DNA from: Collinsella sp. AF23-4AC
Lineage (GTDB): Bacteria; Actinomycetota; Coriobacteriia; Coriobacteriales; Coriobacteriaceae
Direction: 5' to 3'
Length of the DNA: 24,474 nt
NCBI RefSeq assembly: GCF_003462685.1
Contig: NZ_QRVE01000024.1
Location: forward strand, 1-24,474
In this document: positions 16,041 to 21,816 of the stretch, piece by piece
How the letters are laid out: the number at the start of each line of letters is the position of its first letter
Position numbering within the stretch: the stretch's first letter is position 1
Position numbers and translations under genes: made by a program
The notes under the pieces: generated by a model
Database searches by the model: none
Told to the model about the DNA's origin: nothing
Seen by the model: only the letters and a program-made list of their open reading frames with translations

Positions 16041-16769
16041 TTACTCCTCAGATGCGGTGGCCGCGGTGTCGTCGCCTTCGGCACCATCACCGGCAGAAGG
16101 CTCGGCCAAGCGGTAGCCCACGCCGCGCACGGTCTCGATGGCGCTGGCATGCTCGCCCAGTTTTTGGCGAAGCGTCTGCACGTGCACGTCGACGGTGCGC
16201 GAACCGCCGTCGAAGTCCCAGCCCCACACGCTCTGCAGCAACGACTCGCGGGTAAAGACCACGCCGGGCTTGCGCATGAGGTACTCGAGCAGGTCGAACT
16301 CGCGCAGGGTGAGCTTAAGCGGCTCGCCGGCCACGGTCACCTCGCGATGGCTGGGCGAAAGCACGATGTCGCCCACGCTGAGCACATCGCTCGCTTGCTT
16401 GACCATGCCGCCGCGACGCAGCAGTGCGCGGCAGCGGCTCGCAAGCTCCATGAGCGAAAACGGCTTAGTCAGGTAATCGTCGGCACCGCCATCGAGCGCC
16501 ATCACCTTGTCGAGTTCGGTGTCCTTGGCGGTAAGCATCATGATGGGCACCGTCGCCGTCAGGCGATCGGCACGCAGGCGACGCATAATCGCCAAGCCAT
16601 CGGTGTCGGGCAGCATGATATCGAGCAGCACAGCATCGGGCACCCGTCGCGCCACGGCAGCTTTAAACTCGCCATCGCACGAAAAGCCCTCGGCCTCGAT
16701 TCCCTGCTTGCGCAGCGCGTAGACTGTCAAATCCCTGATGTTGTCATCGTCCTCGACGTAATAGATCAT
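16041..16769 (-). CDS. phoB: PhoB/OmpR-family response regulator
   Basis: A 242-residue DNA-binding response regulator. The receiver domain has the acidic cluster at 6-9, phospho-acceptor Asp50 in LLDIML, Thr80 and Lys102. A winged-helix DNA-binding domain follows (about 130-225) with LTLREFDLLEYL, the recognition-helix region RTVDVHVQTLRQKLG and VRGVGYRL. An acidic, Ala-rich tail of about 18 residues (GDGAEGDDTAATASEE) extends past the usual end. The ATG at 16769 has AAAGGGG 6 nt upstream. In the 64-bp gap after pstB there is a small TGCGG/CCGCA foldback just before the ribosome site. It is paired with the adjacent kinase and probably controls phosphate-responsive genes. Confidence 0.88.
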   Translation of the reverse strand: MIYYVEDDDNIRDLTVYALRKQGIEAEGFSCDGEFKAAVARRVPDAVLLDIMLPDTDGLAIMRRLRADRLTATVPIMMLTAKDTELDKVMALDGGADDYLTKPFSLMELASRCRALLRRGGMVKQASDVLSVGDIVLSPSHREVTVAGEPLKLTLREFDLLEYLMRKPGVVFTRESLLQSVWGWDFDGGSRTVDVHVQTLRQKLGEHASAIETVRGVGYRLAEPSAGDGAEGDDTAATASEE

Positions 16770-16833
16770 GTTGAACCCCTTTGCGGCCGATATGACCGCA
16801 TCTTAACCCTAAAGGCACCTGTAAAAGACAGCG

Positions 16834-17709
16834 TCAGCCAAAACGCCCCGTCAAATAATCCGCGGTGCGCGGATCGGACGGATTCTTGAAGAGTTGCGCG
16901 GTGGGCGCGTGCTCCACCAGCTCACCCAGCAAAAAGAACGCAACCGAATCGGAAATACGCGCGGCCTGCTGCATGTTGTGCGTCACGACCACCAGCGTGC
17001 AGGTCTCCTTGAGCTCGCAGGCAAGCTGCTCCACCACGAGCGTCGACACAGGGTCGAGTGCCGAGGTCGGCTCATCCATCAGCAGAATGTCGGGCTGCAC
17101 GGCAAGTGCGCGGGCGATGCACAGGCGCTGCTGCTGTCCACCCGAAAGACCCAGGCCCGTCTCCTTGAGCTTGTCCTTGACCTCATCCCATAGCGCAGCG
17201 CGACGAAGGGAGTCCTCGACCAGCTCATCGAGGACGGCGCGGTCGCGCACACCCATACCGCGAGGACCGTAGGCGACGTTGTCGTAGATGCTCATGGGAA
17301 ACGGGTTGGGGCGCTGGAACACCATGCCCACGCGCTGGCGCAAACGGCAGATGTCGTAATCGCCCAGGATATCTTGACCATCGAGCGCAATCTTGCCCTC
17401 GATGCGGCAATCCTTGATGCCGTCGTTCATGCGGTTAAAGCAGCGCAGCAACGTAGACTTTCCGCAGCCCGAAGGCCCGATGAACGAGGTGATCTGCTTG
17501 TCGCGGATCTTGATATTCACGTCCTTGAGCGCATGGTGGTCGCTATAGAACAGGTCGAGGCCCTCGACGTCGATGCGCGTCGGCGAGGCGGCAAGATCCT
17601 CTGCCGTGGGGCGAGTCGCGTCCCCAACCTCGCGCTCATGCGCGGCCTCGGCCTGCGCTTCCATGAGTTCTTCAAGCTCCGTGGGCTCCACAGCCGCAGC
17701 AGCCGTCAT
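16834..17709 (-). CDS. pstB: Phosphate ABC transporter ATP-binding protein PstB
   Basis: A 291-residue ATPase of the high-affinity phosphate importer PstSCAB. Clear motifs are Walker [10 protein letters not shown] (about 78-86), the Q-loop in [10 protein letters not shown], the signature LSGGQQQR (about 188-195), Walker B ILLMDEP (about 208-214) and the H-loop TVVTHN-like segment ending in His244. I choose the ATG at 17709, because GGAGG (17718-17722) lies 8 nt upstream; the ATG at 17724 overlaps that ribosome site and has none of its own. Even so, about 40 Ala/Glu-rich residues precede the ABC domain, longer than usual for PstB. No pstS, pstC, pstA or phoU is in the window. It is probably co-transcribed with phoB and phoR. 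Confidence 0.94.
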   Translation of the reverse strand: MTAAAAVEPTELEELMEAQAEAAHEREVGDATRPTAEDLAASPTRIDVEGLDLFYSDHHALKDVNIKIRDKQITSFIGPSGCGKSTLLRCFNRMNDGIKDCRIEGKIALDGQDILGDYDICRLRQRVGMVFQRPNPFPMSIYDNVAYGPRGMGVRDRAVLDELVEDSLRRAALWDEVKDKLKETGLGLSGGQQQRLCIARALAVQPDILLMDEPTSALDPVSTLVVEQLACELKETCTLVVVTHNMQQAARISDSVAFFLLGELVEHAPTAQLFKNPSDPRTADYLTGRFG

Positions 17710-17723
17710 ACCGCATACCTCCA

Positions 17724-17751
17724 TATCGATATCAATTCAGCAGTATCGATA
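17724..17751. promoter_or_regulatory. Two identical TATCGATA palindromes before pstB
   Basis: TATCGATA occurs at 17724-17731 and again at 17744-17751, exactly 20 bp apart (about two helical turns), within 45 bp of the pstB start codon. The spacing suits two dimers bound on one DNA face. The bound factor is unknown. The nearer copy abuts the ribosome site. Confidence 0.4.
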
Positions 17752-17784
17752 GTAGGAATCGCGGCTCATACGCACGTGAGCACA

Positions 17785-17801
17785 TTGTCAAGTGTTTGTA
17801 A
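17785..17801 (-). promoter_or_regulatory. 11-bp-spaced direct repeat and -35 element upstream of pstB
   Basis: In the minus sense TTACAA and TGACAA recur 11 bp apart, the periodicity typical of OmpR/PhoB-family sites. The second overlaps a consensus -35 hexamer TTGACA (17786-17791) whose -10 region is poor (TATGAG with a 15-bp spacer). A good -35 with a weak -10 and an adjacent direct repeat would fit activated transcription of pstB-phoB-phoR, possibly by PhoB itself. This is tentative. Confidence 0.3.
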
Positions 17802-17812
17802 GGGCACACTGG

Positions 17813-19051
17813 CTATGCGGCGGGCAGCTCGATGGTGAATATCGTGTGTTCGGGCGTCGATTCACATGCAACGGTACCGCCGTGTGCCGCGATGATCTCC
17901 TTGGCAATAGCAAGGCCCAGGCCGGCACCACCGCGATTGGTCGCACGCGCCGCATCCAGGCGATAGAACTTCTCAAAGATCACCTTGAGCTTAGCCGCAG
18001 GGATAGGATCACCCTGATTGATAAAGCGCACGCGCACGCCGCCATCGTCTTGGCGCCTGGCCTCAATCGTGATAGTCGAGCCCTCATAGCTATAGGCGAC
18101 GGCGTTTTTCATGATGTTGTTGAACACGCGGGCCATCTTGTCGCCATCCACGAGCACCGTCAGGTCCTCGCGAATATCAACTTGGGCTTCCTTATGCTGC
18201 TCGCTGAGGATGGGATAGAACTCGTCAGCCACCTGAGCCAGCAGCAACCCCAGATCAACATAGCCGCGCGTGAGCACGATATCGTGGAAGTCAAAGCGCG
18301 TGATATCGAAGAACTCTTCGATGAGCGCATCGAGCCGGTGCGCCTTGTCGAGCGCCACGCCCGTAAAGTGTGAACGTTGCTCAACCGGCAGCTCAGGAGC
18401 CTCTTGCAGCAGCGAAAGATAGCCCACCACACTGGCAAGCGGGGTGCGTAGGTCATGTGCCAAATACGTGACCAGATCGTCCTTGCGATGAGACTCGTCA
18501 CGCAAGGCCTGTTGCACCTTGCGCTCGCGATCGCGCACACGGTTGAGTACGCCCTCGACCTCCAGGAAGTCGCCGTCGATGTTGTCCCAGGTGTCGGGGT
18601 GATCGATCAGGCGATCTTGAATACGAGCGGCCAGCACACAATCGGCATGCTGCTCGCCCTGCTCGTAGCCCTGGTAGTACAGGGCGCGGCCGCAAAAGAA
18701 CAGCACGCACACGGCAAACGCCAGCACAAAGCCAAGCATGTTGAATACAAAGCCGGCATCGAACAGCACCGGCCCTTCGATGCCGCTGAGTGCCATGGCG
18801 CCAATCGCCAACGTCATGGCCCACGCGGCACCGCCAATCACCACGCAGCGGCGTACGATTTCAAATCGATCGATCAGCAAAAAGCCGACAAGCAGCACCG
18901 CCAAGATTCCAGCGATGTTATCGATGCCAATCAGCAGCAGGCTCAGCAAAAAGAGCAGCACCGTTGCAAGCGCGCGGTTGTCGACGACCGACCTCACGTA
19001 TTCAAAGAGTCGATCGGACACCTCGAATGCCTGCCTATCGTCTTTTGTCAT
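17813..19051 (-). CDS. VanS-like sensor histidine kinase
   Basis: A 412-residue membrane kinase closely resembling VanS in its core: LAHDLRTPLASVVGYLSLL, then PELPVEQRSHFTGVALDKAHR and IEEFFDITRF. The phospho-acceptor is His199 (from the ATG). ATP-binding motifs follow: NNIMKNAVAYS, FEKFYRLDAARATNRGGAGLGLAIAKEI. The N-terminus differs from classical VanS. It has four closely packed hydrophobic helices (about 26-123) with almost no external loop, which suggests sensing within the membrane or through a partner. I use the ATG at 19051 (GGGGA 8 nt upstream); a GTG at 19057 is two codons earlier. It follows the regulator by about 25 bp. No vanHAX genes are nearby, so this is probably a housekeeping cell-wall sensor and not a resistance cluster. 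Confidence 0.85.
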   Translation of the reverse strand: MTKDDRQAFEVSDRLFEYVRSVVDNRALATVLLFLLSLLLIGIDNIAGILAVLLVGFLLIDRFEIVRRCVVIGGAAWAMTLAIGAMALSGIEGPVLFDAGFVFNMLGFVLAFAVCVLFFCGRALYYQGYEQGEQHADCVLAARIQDRLIDHPDTWDNIDGDFLEVEGVLNRVRDRERKVQQALRDESHRKDDLVTYLAHDLRTPLASVVGYLSLLQEAPELPVEQRSHFTGVALDKAHRLDALIEEFFDITRFDFHDIVLTRGYVDLGLLLAQVADEFYPILSEQHKEAQVDIREDLTVLVDGDKMARVFNNIMKNAVAYSYEGSTITIEARRQDDGGVRVRFINQGDPIPAAKLKVIFEKFYRLDAARATNRGGAGLGLAIAKEIIAAHGGTVACESTPEHTIFTIELPAA

Positions 19052-19076
19052 ATCCACTTCCCCACCATCAAAGGCG

Positions 19077-19772
19077 TTATTCGATTATGTAGCCGACGCC
19101 CCAGACGTTTTTGATAAAGCGCGGCTTTTGAGCGTCGTCACCGATCTTTTCGCGCAGGTGGCGAATGTGCACCATCACCGTATTGTTGGAGCCGGGCATA
19201 AAATCCTCGTTCCACACCGCGCGGAACAGATCCTCCACGGCCACCACACTGCCGCGATGCTCGACCAGATACAGCAAGATGGAATACTCGATGGGCGTGA
19301 GGCGAACCGGCGCACCGTCCACCGTTACGGAACGGGCATCGCGGTTGATCTCTAGGCCGTCGAACTGGATGGTCGGCGACTCGGCCGCCTGTGCACGGCT
19401 ACCGTAGCTGGTGTAGCGACGAAGCTGAGCGTGCACGCGCGCGATGAGCTCCAGCGGGCGGAACGGCTTAACCACGTAATCGTCCGCGCCGAGCGAAAGG
19501 CCCTCGATCTTGTCTTGCTGGGCATCGCGCGCCGTCAGCATGATCACGGGATAGGTATGGCTGGAACGGATCGTACGCAGCAACTCAAGCCCATCGATAT
19601 CGGGCAGCATGACATCCAGCAGCGCCAGATCGAACTCCTGCTCCAAGATTGCCTTGGCAGCATCGGCCCCGCTATAGGCGACCTGTACGTCAAAGCCTTC
19701 TTTTGTAAGGTAGATACCAACCAAGTCGGCGATGGCCTTTTCGTCATCAACTACCAAAATGCGCTCGTTCAT
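19077..19772 (-). CDS. VanR-like OmpR-family response regulator
   Basis: A 231-residue response regulator. The receiver has DD at 9-10, phospho-acceptor Asp53 in LLDVMLP, Thr80 and Lys102. The winged-helix domain has LTPIEYSILLYLVEHRG, NNTVMVHIRHLREKIG and ends in VWGVGYIIE, the typical VanR ending. The ATG at 19772 has GAGAGGAG 5 nt upstream. It is the first gene of a regulator-kinase pair and is divergent from a D,D-carboxypeptidase gene. The roughly 200-bp divergent region contains an 11-bp-spaced direct repeat suited to this regulator class. Control of its own transcript and of the carboxypeptidase is the natural inference. Confidence 0.88.
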   Translation of the reverse strand: MNERILVVDDEKAIADLVGIYLTKEGFDVQVAYSGADAAKAILEQEFDLALLDVMLPDIDGLELLRTIRSSHTYPVIMLTARDAQQDKIEGLSLGADDYVVKPFRPLELIARVHAQLRRYTSYGSRAQAAESPTIQFDGLEINRDARSVTVDGAPVRLTPIEYSILLYLVEHRGSVVAVEDLFRAVWNEDFMPGSNNTVMVHIRHLREKIGDDAQKPRFIKNVWGVGYIIE

Positions 19773-19792
19773 GCGTGCTCCTCTCGCGCTCC

Positions 19793-19822
19793 ATTATGCC
19801 CGAGGGGGCGCATGCCACACAC
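19793..19822 (-). promoter_or_regulatory. Candidate promoter of the VanR/VanS-like pair
   Basis: On the minus strand TTGTGT (19817-19822), an 18-bp spacer, then CATAAT (19793-19798). It is a reasonable but not strong sigma-70-type promoter, giving a leader of about 15 nt that still contains the full ribosome site. Confidence 0.4.
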
Positions 19823-19837
19823 AACAAGCGTGGGTGA

Positions 19838-19853
19838 TTAAGTCGGCCTTAAG
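19838..19853. promoter_or_regulatory. 11-bp-spaced TTAAG direct repeat in the divergent region
   Basis: TTAAG occurs at 19838-19842 and 19849-19853, starting 11 bp apart as in tandem sites of OmpR-family regulators. It lies about 15 bp upstream of the regulator's -35 element and 70 bp upstream of the carboxypeptidase -10, so one site could serve both directions. A GCCC-GTTC-GGGC dyad follows at 19863-19874. Confidence 0.35.
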
Positions 19854-19924
19854 CACCCTTGTGCCCGTTCGGGCGCGGATGTGGGCCACGCACGCACGCG
19901 ATGATCGCCGACACCGGCAAACGA

Positions 19925-19930
19925 TATACT
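19925..19930 (+). promoter_or_regulatory. Candidate -10 element of the carboxypeptidase gene
   Basis: TATACT at 19925-19930 is a good -10 hexamer. The region 17-18 bp upstream (TGATCG) does not resemble a -35 element, as expected for a promoter that needs an activator. A transcript starting near 19937 would exclude the upstream in-frame starts and favour translation from the GTG at 19970. Confidence 0.4.
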
Positions 19931-19969
19931 CTAGTTCCAGAAGAGACCATCCCGTCGAAAGCGAAATCT

Positions 19970-21310
19970 GTGAAGTCCCTCACCTCTTTTGCAAAGCGCT
20001 CAGCCCAGCTTGCCGCCGGCTTTGTCTGCGCTATCGCCCTTGCCGCTGGCGTGCCCACCGTCGCCGGCGCCCAAGTGCTCACGACCGACAATGTCTGCGG
20101 CAAAACCGCCGATGCGCGCGGCATCACGGCCGAAAATCTGCCCGATATCGATGCGACCAATGCGCTCGTCATGGGCAAAGACGGCACCGTCTACTACGGG
20201 CGCGGCGCCGATGAGCAGGTCAAAATCGCCTCGATCACCAAGGTCATGACCGCAATCCTAACCGTCGAGAATTGCAAGATGGACGAGAAGGTCACGGTGA
20301 GCAACGCCGCAGCCACCGTGGGTAATTCGACCGCCGGCTTGCTCGAAGGCGACGAGCTTACCGTGGAGCAGGCACTGCGCGGCCTGATGATTCCCTCGGG
20401 CAACGACGCCGCCGTCGTGCTCGCCGAATATGTGGGCAAGAAGATCGAGCCTAAGACCAAAGACGCCGAGGCCACATTTGTGAAAGCCATGAACGAGCGC
20501 GCTAAGAAGCTCGGCTGCACCGGTACGCTTTTTGAAAACCCGCATGGTCTGGACTTTGATGAGTGGGCTGGCGATATGCACTCAACCGCACACGACGTAG
20601 CGATGATGATGCAGGAGGCCATGAAAAACGATACGATCCGCGAGGTCGTAGCGAGCGAGGATTCCTGGATCGAGGTCACGGGCGCCGACGGCACCGACCA
20701 TTCGCATTCCATGGACACGCATAACTATTTGCTGGGCCAAGATGGCAACATTGGCGGCAAGACCGGCACCACCGACGACGCGGGCTACTGCTTCACGAGC
20801 GCCTACAACCGCGACGGCGACGAGATCTACACCGTCGTTTTGAACTCCACCACCACCGACCAGCGCTTTACCGATACCGCCACCCTTGCCAACTGGTACT
20901 ACGGTCACAAGGTGACGGTCGCAATCGCCAACACACAGGAAAAGACCGCCAACGGCAACCCGCTTATGGCGCGCATTGGTCAAACCGACTGGACGGATAA
21001 GACGATCGACGCCACACTCGCCGATCCTACGGCGCAAGCGACCGTGTTTTCCCTTGCCGGCGAGGTGACCGAAAAGGTTAGCTACGACGATCTTTCGGGC
21101 ACGGTGCATGTGGGCGACAAGGTGGGTAGCGTCACGCTCAAGCAGGACGGCACCAAGATCGCCGTCATGGACCTGGTTGCCGACGAGGAAGGCGCAGGGC
21201 CGAATCCCATTGAATGGCTACTCGTGAAGCTCGATCGCTTGGGCCGTCGCATCGACAACCGCCCGCTCACGGCAGAAAGCGAGACCGTCGCCAAGGCGCC
21301 CGAGGTGTAG
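19970..21310 (+). CDS. Secreted D-alanyl-D-alanine carboxypeptidase (PBP5/DacA type, S11)
   Basis: A serine D,D-carboxypeptidase that removes the terminal D-Ala from peptidoglycan stem peptides outside the membrane. From the GTG at 19970 (446 residues) it begins with a textbook signal peptide: basic n-region, hydrophobic AAGFVCAIALAAGV, and cleavage near VAGA-Q. Active-site motifs are SITK (Ser88, Lys91), SGN (143-145) and KTG (264-266) in IGGKTGTTDDAGYCF. A beta-rich PBP5 C-terminal domain follows, ending in an amphipathic helix (PIEWLLVKLDRLGRR) that may tether it to the membrane. In-frame starts at 19859 (TTG) and 19901 (ATG) would bury the signal peptide 23-37 residues in and precede the likely promoter, so I reject them. 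The ribosome site is weak. It is divergent from the VanR/VanS-like pair, a VanY-like functional pairing. Confidence 0.9.
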   Translation: MKSLTSFAKRSAQLAAGFVCAIALAAGVPTVAGAQVLTTDNVCGKTADARGITAENLPDIDATNALVMGKDGTVYYGRGADEQVKIASITKVMTAILTVENCKMDEKVTVSNAAATVGNSTAGLLEGDELTVEQALRGLMIPSGNDAAVVLAEYVGKKIEPKTKDAEATFVKAMNERAKKLGCTGTLFENPHGLDFDEWAGDMHSTAHDVAMMMQEAMKNDTIREVVASEDSWIEVTGADGTDHSHSMDTHNYLLGQDGNIGGKTGTTDDAGYCFTSAYNRDGDEIYTVVLNSTTTDQRFTDTATLANWYYGHKVTVAIANTQEKTANGNPLMARIGQTDWTDKTIDATLADPTAQATVFSLAGEVTEKVSYDDLSGTVHVGDKVGSVTLKQDGTKIAVMDLVADEEGAGPNPIEWLLVKLDRLGRRIDNRPLTAESETVAKAPEV

Positions 21311-21335
21311 GGCCGGAGCGATTTCACATCGAACC

Positions 21336-21367
21336 AAATGAGGCGTCCAACGGGGCGCCTCATTTTT
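21336..21367 (+). terminator. Rho-independent terminator of the carboxypeptidase gene
   Basis: AAATGAGGCG (21336-21345) pairs perfectly with CGCCTCATTT (21356-21365), followed by a T-run to 21367. It lies 25 bp past the stop codon. The A-rich left arm and T-rich right arm may let it work in both directions. Confidence 0.9.
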
Positions 21368-21401
21368 GAGGGTTCGAATCCCCAGTGCCCTTTCTCGATA
21401 A

Positions 21402-21460
21402 TAAAAAAGGGCCCCCAATGGGACCCTTCTTTAAAGTTAAACTGGCGGAGAGCTGGGGAT
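21402..21460. repeat. tRNA-Ser 3'-end plus terminator repeat, copy A
   Basis: A 59-bp segment 56/59 identical, without gaps, to 21593-21651. Read on the minus strand it contains the last 18 nt of tRNA-Ser (part of the T-arm, acceptor strand, discriminator and CCA) followed by the tRNA's terminator. The T-arm breaks off after ATCCCC and continues into unrelated hairpin-rich DNA, so this is a fragment, not a tRNA gene. A 16-bp T-arm-like motif (GGGTTCGAATCCCCAG) is repeated at the same 191-bp offset (21370-21385 and 21561-21576). Confidence 0.8.
21403..21428 (-). terminator. Terminator associated with the tRNA fragment
   Basis: On the minus strand AAGGGTCCC pairs with GGGGCCCTT (one wobble) around a 4-nt loop, followed by TTTTTT. 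It is the duplicate of 21594-21619. It would catch any transcript reading through the structured segment, and faces the carboxypeptidase terminator. Confidence 0.75.
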
Positions 21461-21578
21461 GTCCGGGCATGCTGCGCATGCCCTCCGGCTTCAAAGCCTG
21501 GCGGCTTTTCGCCCACGGGCTACAAACGCTTTCGCGTTTGCTTAACGCCCGTGCCCTCTCGGGTTCGAATCCCCAGCT
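21451..21578. other. Hairpin-rich element closed by tRNA-derived inverted repeats
   Basis: AGCTGGGGAT (21451-21460) and ATCCCCAGCT (21569-21578) form a perfect 10-bp closing helix. Inside, in the plus sense, are GGGCATGC-TGC-GCATGCCC (21464-21482), a GGCT-TCAA-AGCC hairpin (21487-21498), a GGCG/CGCC hairpin (about 21500-21513) and a long two-part stem at about 21514-21555. The latter joins ACGGGC/GCCCGT with CAAACGC/GCGTTTG; on the minus strand its loop is a GAAA tetraloop. No protein-coding frame looks real. The sequence from 21460 to 21492 has a structural counterpart at 24440-24474. Confidence 0.55.
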
Positions 21579-21592
21579 AACGCTCTTGAAAC

Positions 21593-21651
21593 TAAAAAAG
21601 GGCCCCAAATGGAACCCTTCTTTAAATTTAAACTGGCGGAGAGCTGGGGAT
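21593..21651. repeat. tRNA-Ser 3'-end plus terminator repeat, copy B
   Basis: The functional copy of the 59-bp repeat. Its last 18 bp are the 3' end of the intact tRNA-Ser gene and the rest is that gene's terminator. It differs from copy A at three positions, the changes lying in the terminator loop, stem and trailer. Confidence 0.8.
21594..21619 (-). terminator. Rho-independent terminator of tRNA-Ser
   Basis: On the minus strand AAGGGTTCC pairs with GGGGCCCTT (two G-U wobbles) around ATTT, followed by TTTTTT. It begins 14 nt after the encoded CCA. Confidence 0.85.
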
Positions 21652-21724
21652 TCGAACCCCAGATGCCCTTTTGGGGCATACTCGCTTAGCAGGCGAGCAC
21701 CTTCGGCCTCTCGGTCAGCTCTCC
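21634..21724 (-). tRNA. tRNA-Ser (anticodon GCT)
   Basis: A complete class II tRNA of 91 nt including the encoded CCA. The acceptor stem is GGAGAGC/GCTCTCC, with discriminator G. The D-arm has ACC/GGT. The anticodon stem-loop is CTCGC-CTGCTAA-GCGAG with anticodon GCT, reading AGC and AGU codons. The long variable arm is ATGCCC/GGGCAT, and the T-arm has TTCGAAT. It is read from its own promoter and terminator. Its 3' end is duplicated 191 bp downstream. Confidence 0.97.
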
Positions 21725-21738
21725 GTAACAGCCGTTCT

Positions 21739-21767
21739 ATAGTAACCAAACAGCCAAGGATGAGCAA
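21739..21767 (-). promoter_or_regulatory. Promoter of tRNA-Ser
   Basis: On the minus strand TTGCTC (21762-21767), a 17-bp spacer, then TACTAT (21739-21744), which ends 14 nt before the first tRNA base. The spacing and position are right for a tRNA promoter. The 21725-21816 gap shows no clear terminator for the upstream 813-codon gene. Confidence 0.6.
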
Positions 21768-21816
21768 GAGGAAATTTTCTAATTGCCTAGCAGCCTTTCC
21801 TTCTTGAAAGCTTCGC

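Noticed and set aside
15357..16889. 510-codon open frame on the plus strand opposite the PhoBR-like genes
   Set aside because: It is a low-complexity Arg/His/Gly-rich shadow of two well-supported genes.
19859..19969. Upstream in-frame starts (TTG 19859, ATG 19901) for the carboxypeptidase
   Set aside because: They lack ribosome sites, precede the likely -10 element, and would place a 23-37-residue hydrophilic stretch ahead of a normal signal peptide.
17813..21310. Vancomycin resistance cluster
   Set aside because: VanR/VanS-like genes and a carboxypeptidase are present, but there is no VanH, VanA/B/C-type ligase, VanX or VanT. The sequence supports only a cell-wall regulatory circuit.
21451..21578. 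A possible tRNA-Sec, because CTTCAAA resembles a loop with anticodon TCA
   Set aside because: The candidate anticodon stem does not pair over five bases, and the 5' and 3' ends give no acceptor stem with CCA on that strand.
21338..21807. Short open frames across the tRNA-Ser region, some with a WRRAGDSNPR-type peptide
   Set aside because: They translate tRNA and tRNA-fragment DNA; this peptide pattern is the typical artefact of reading through the T-arm of a tRNA gene.
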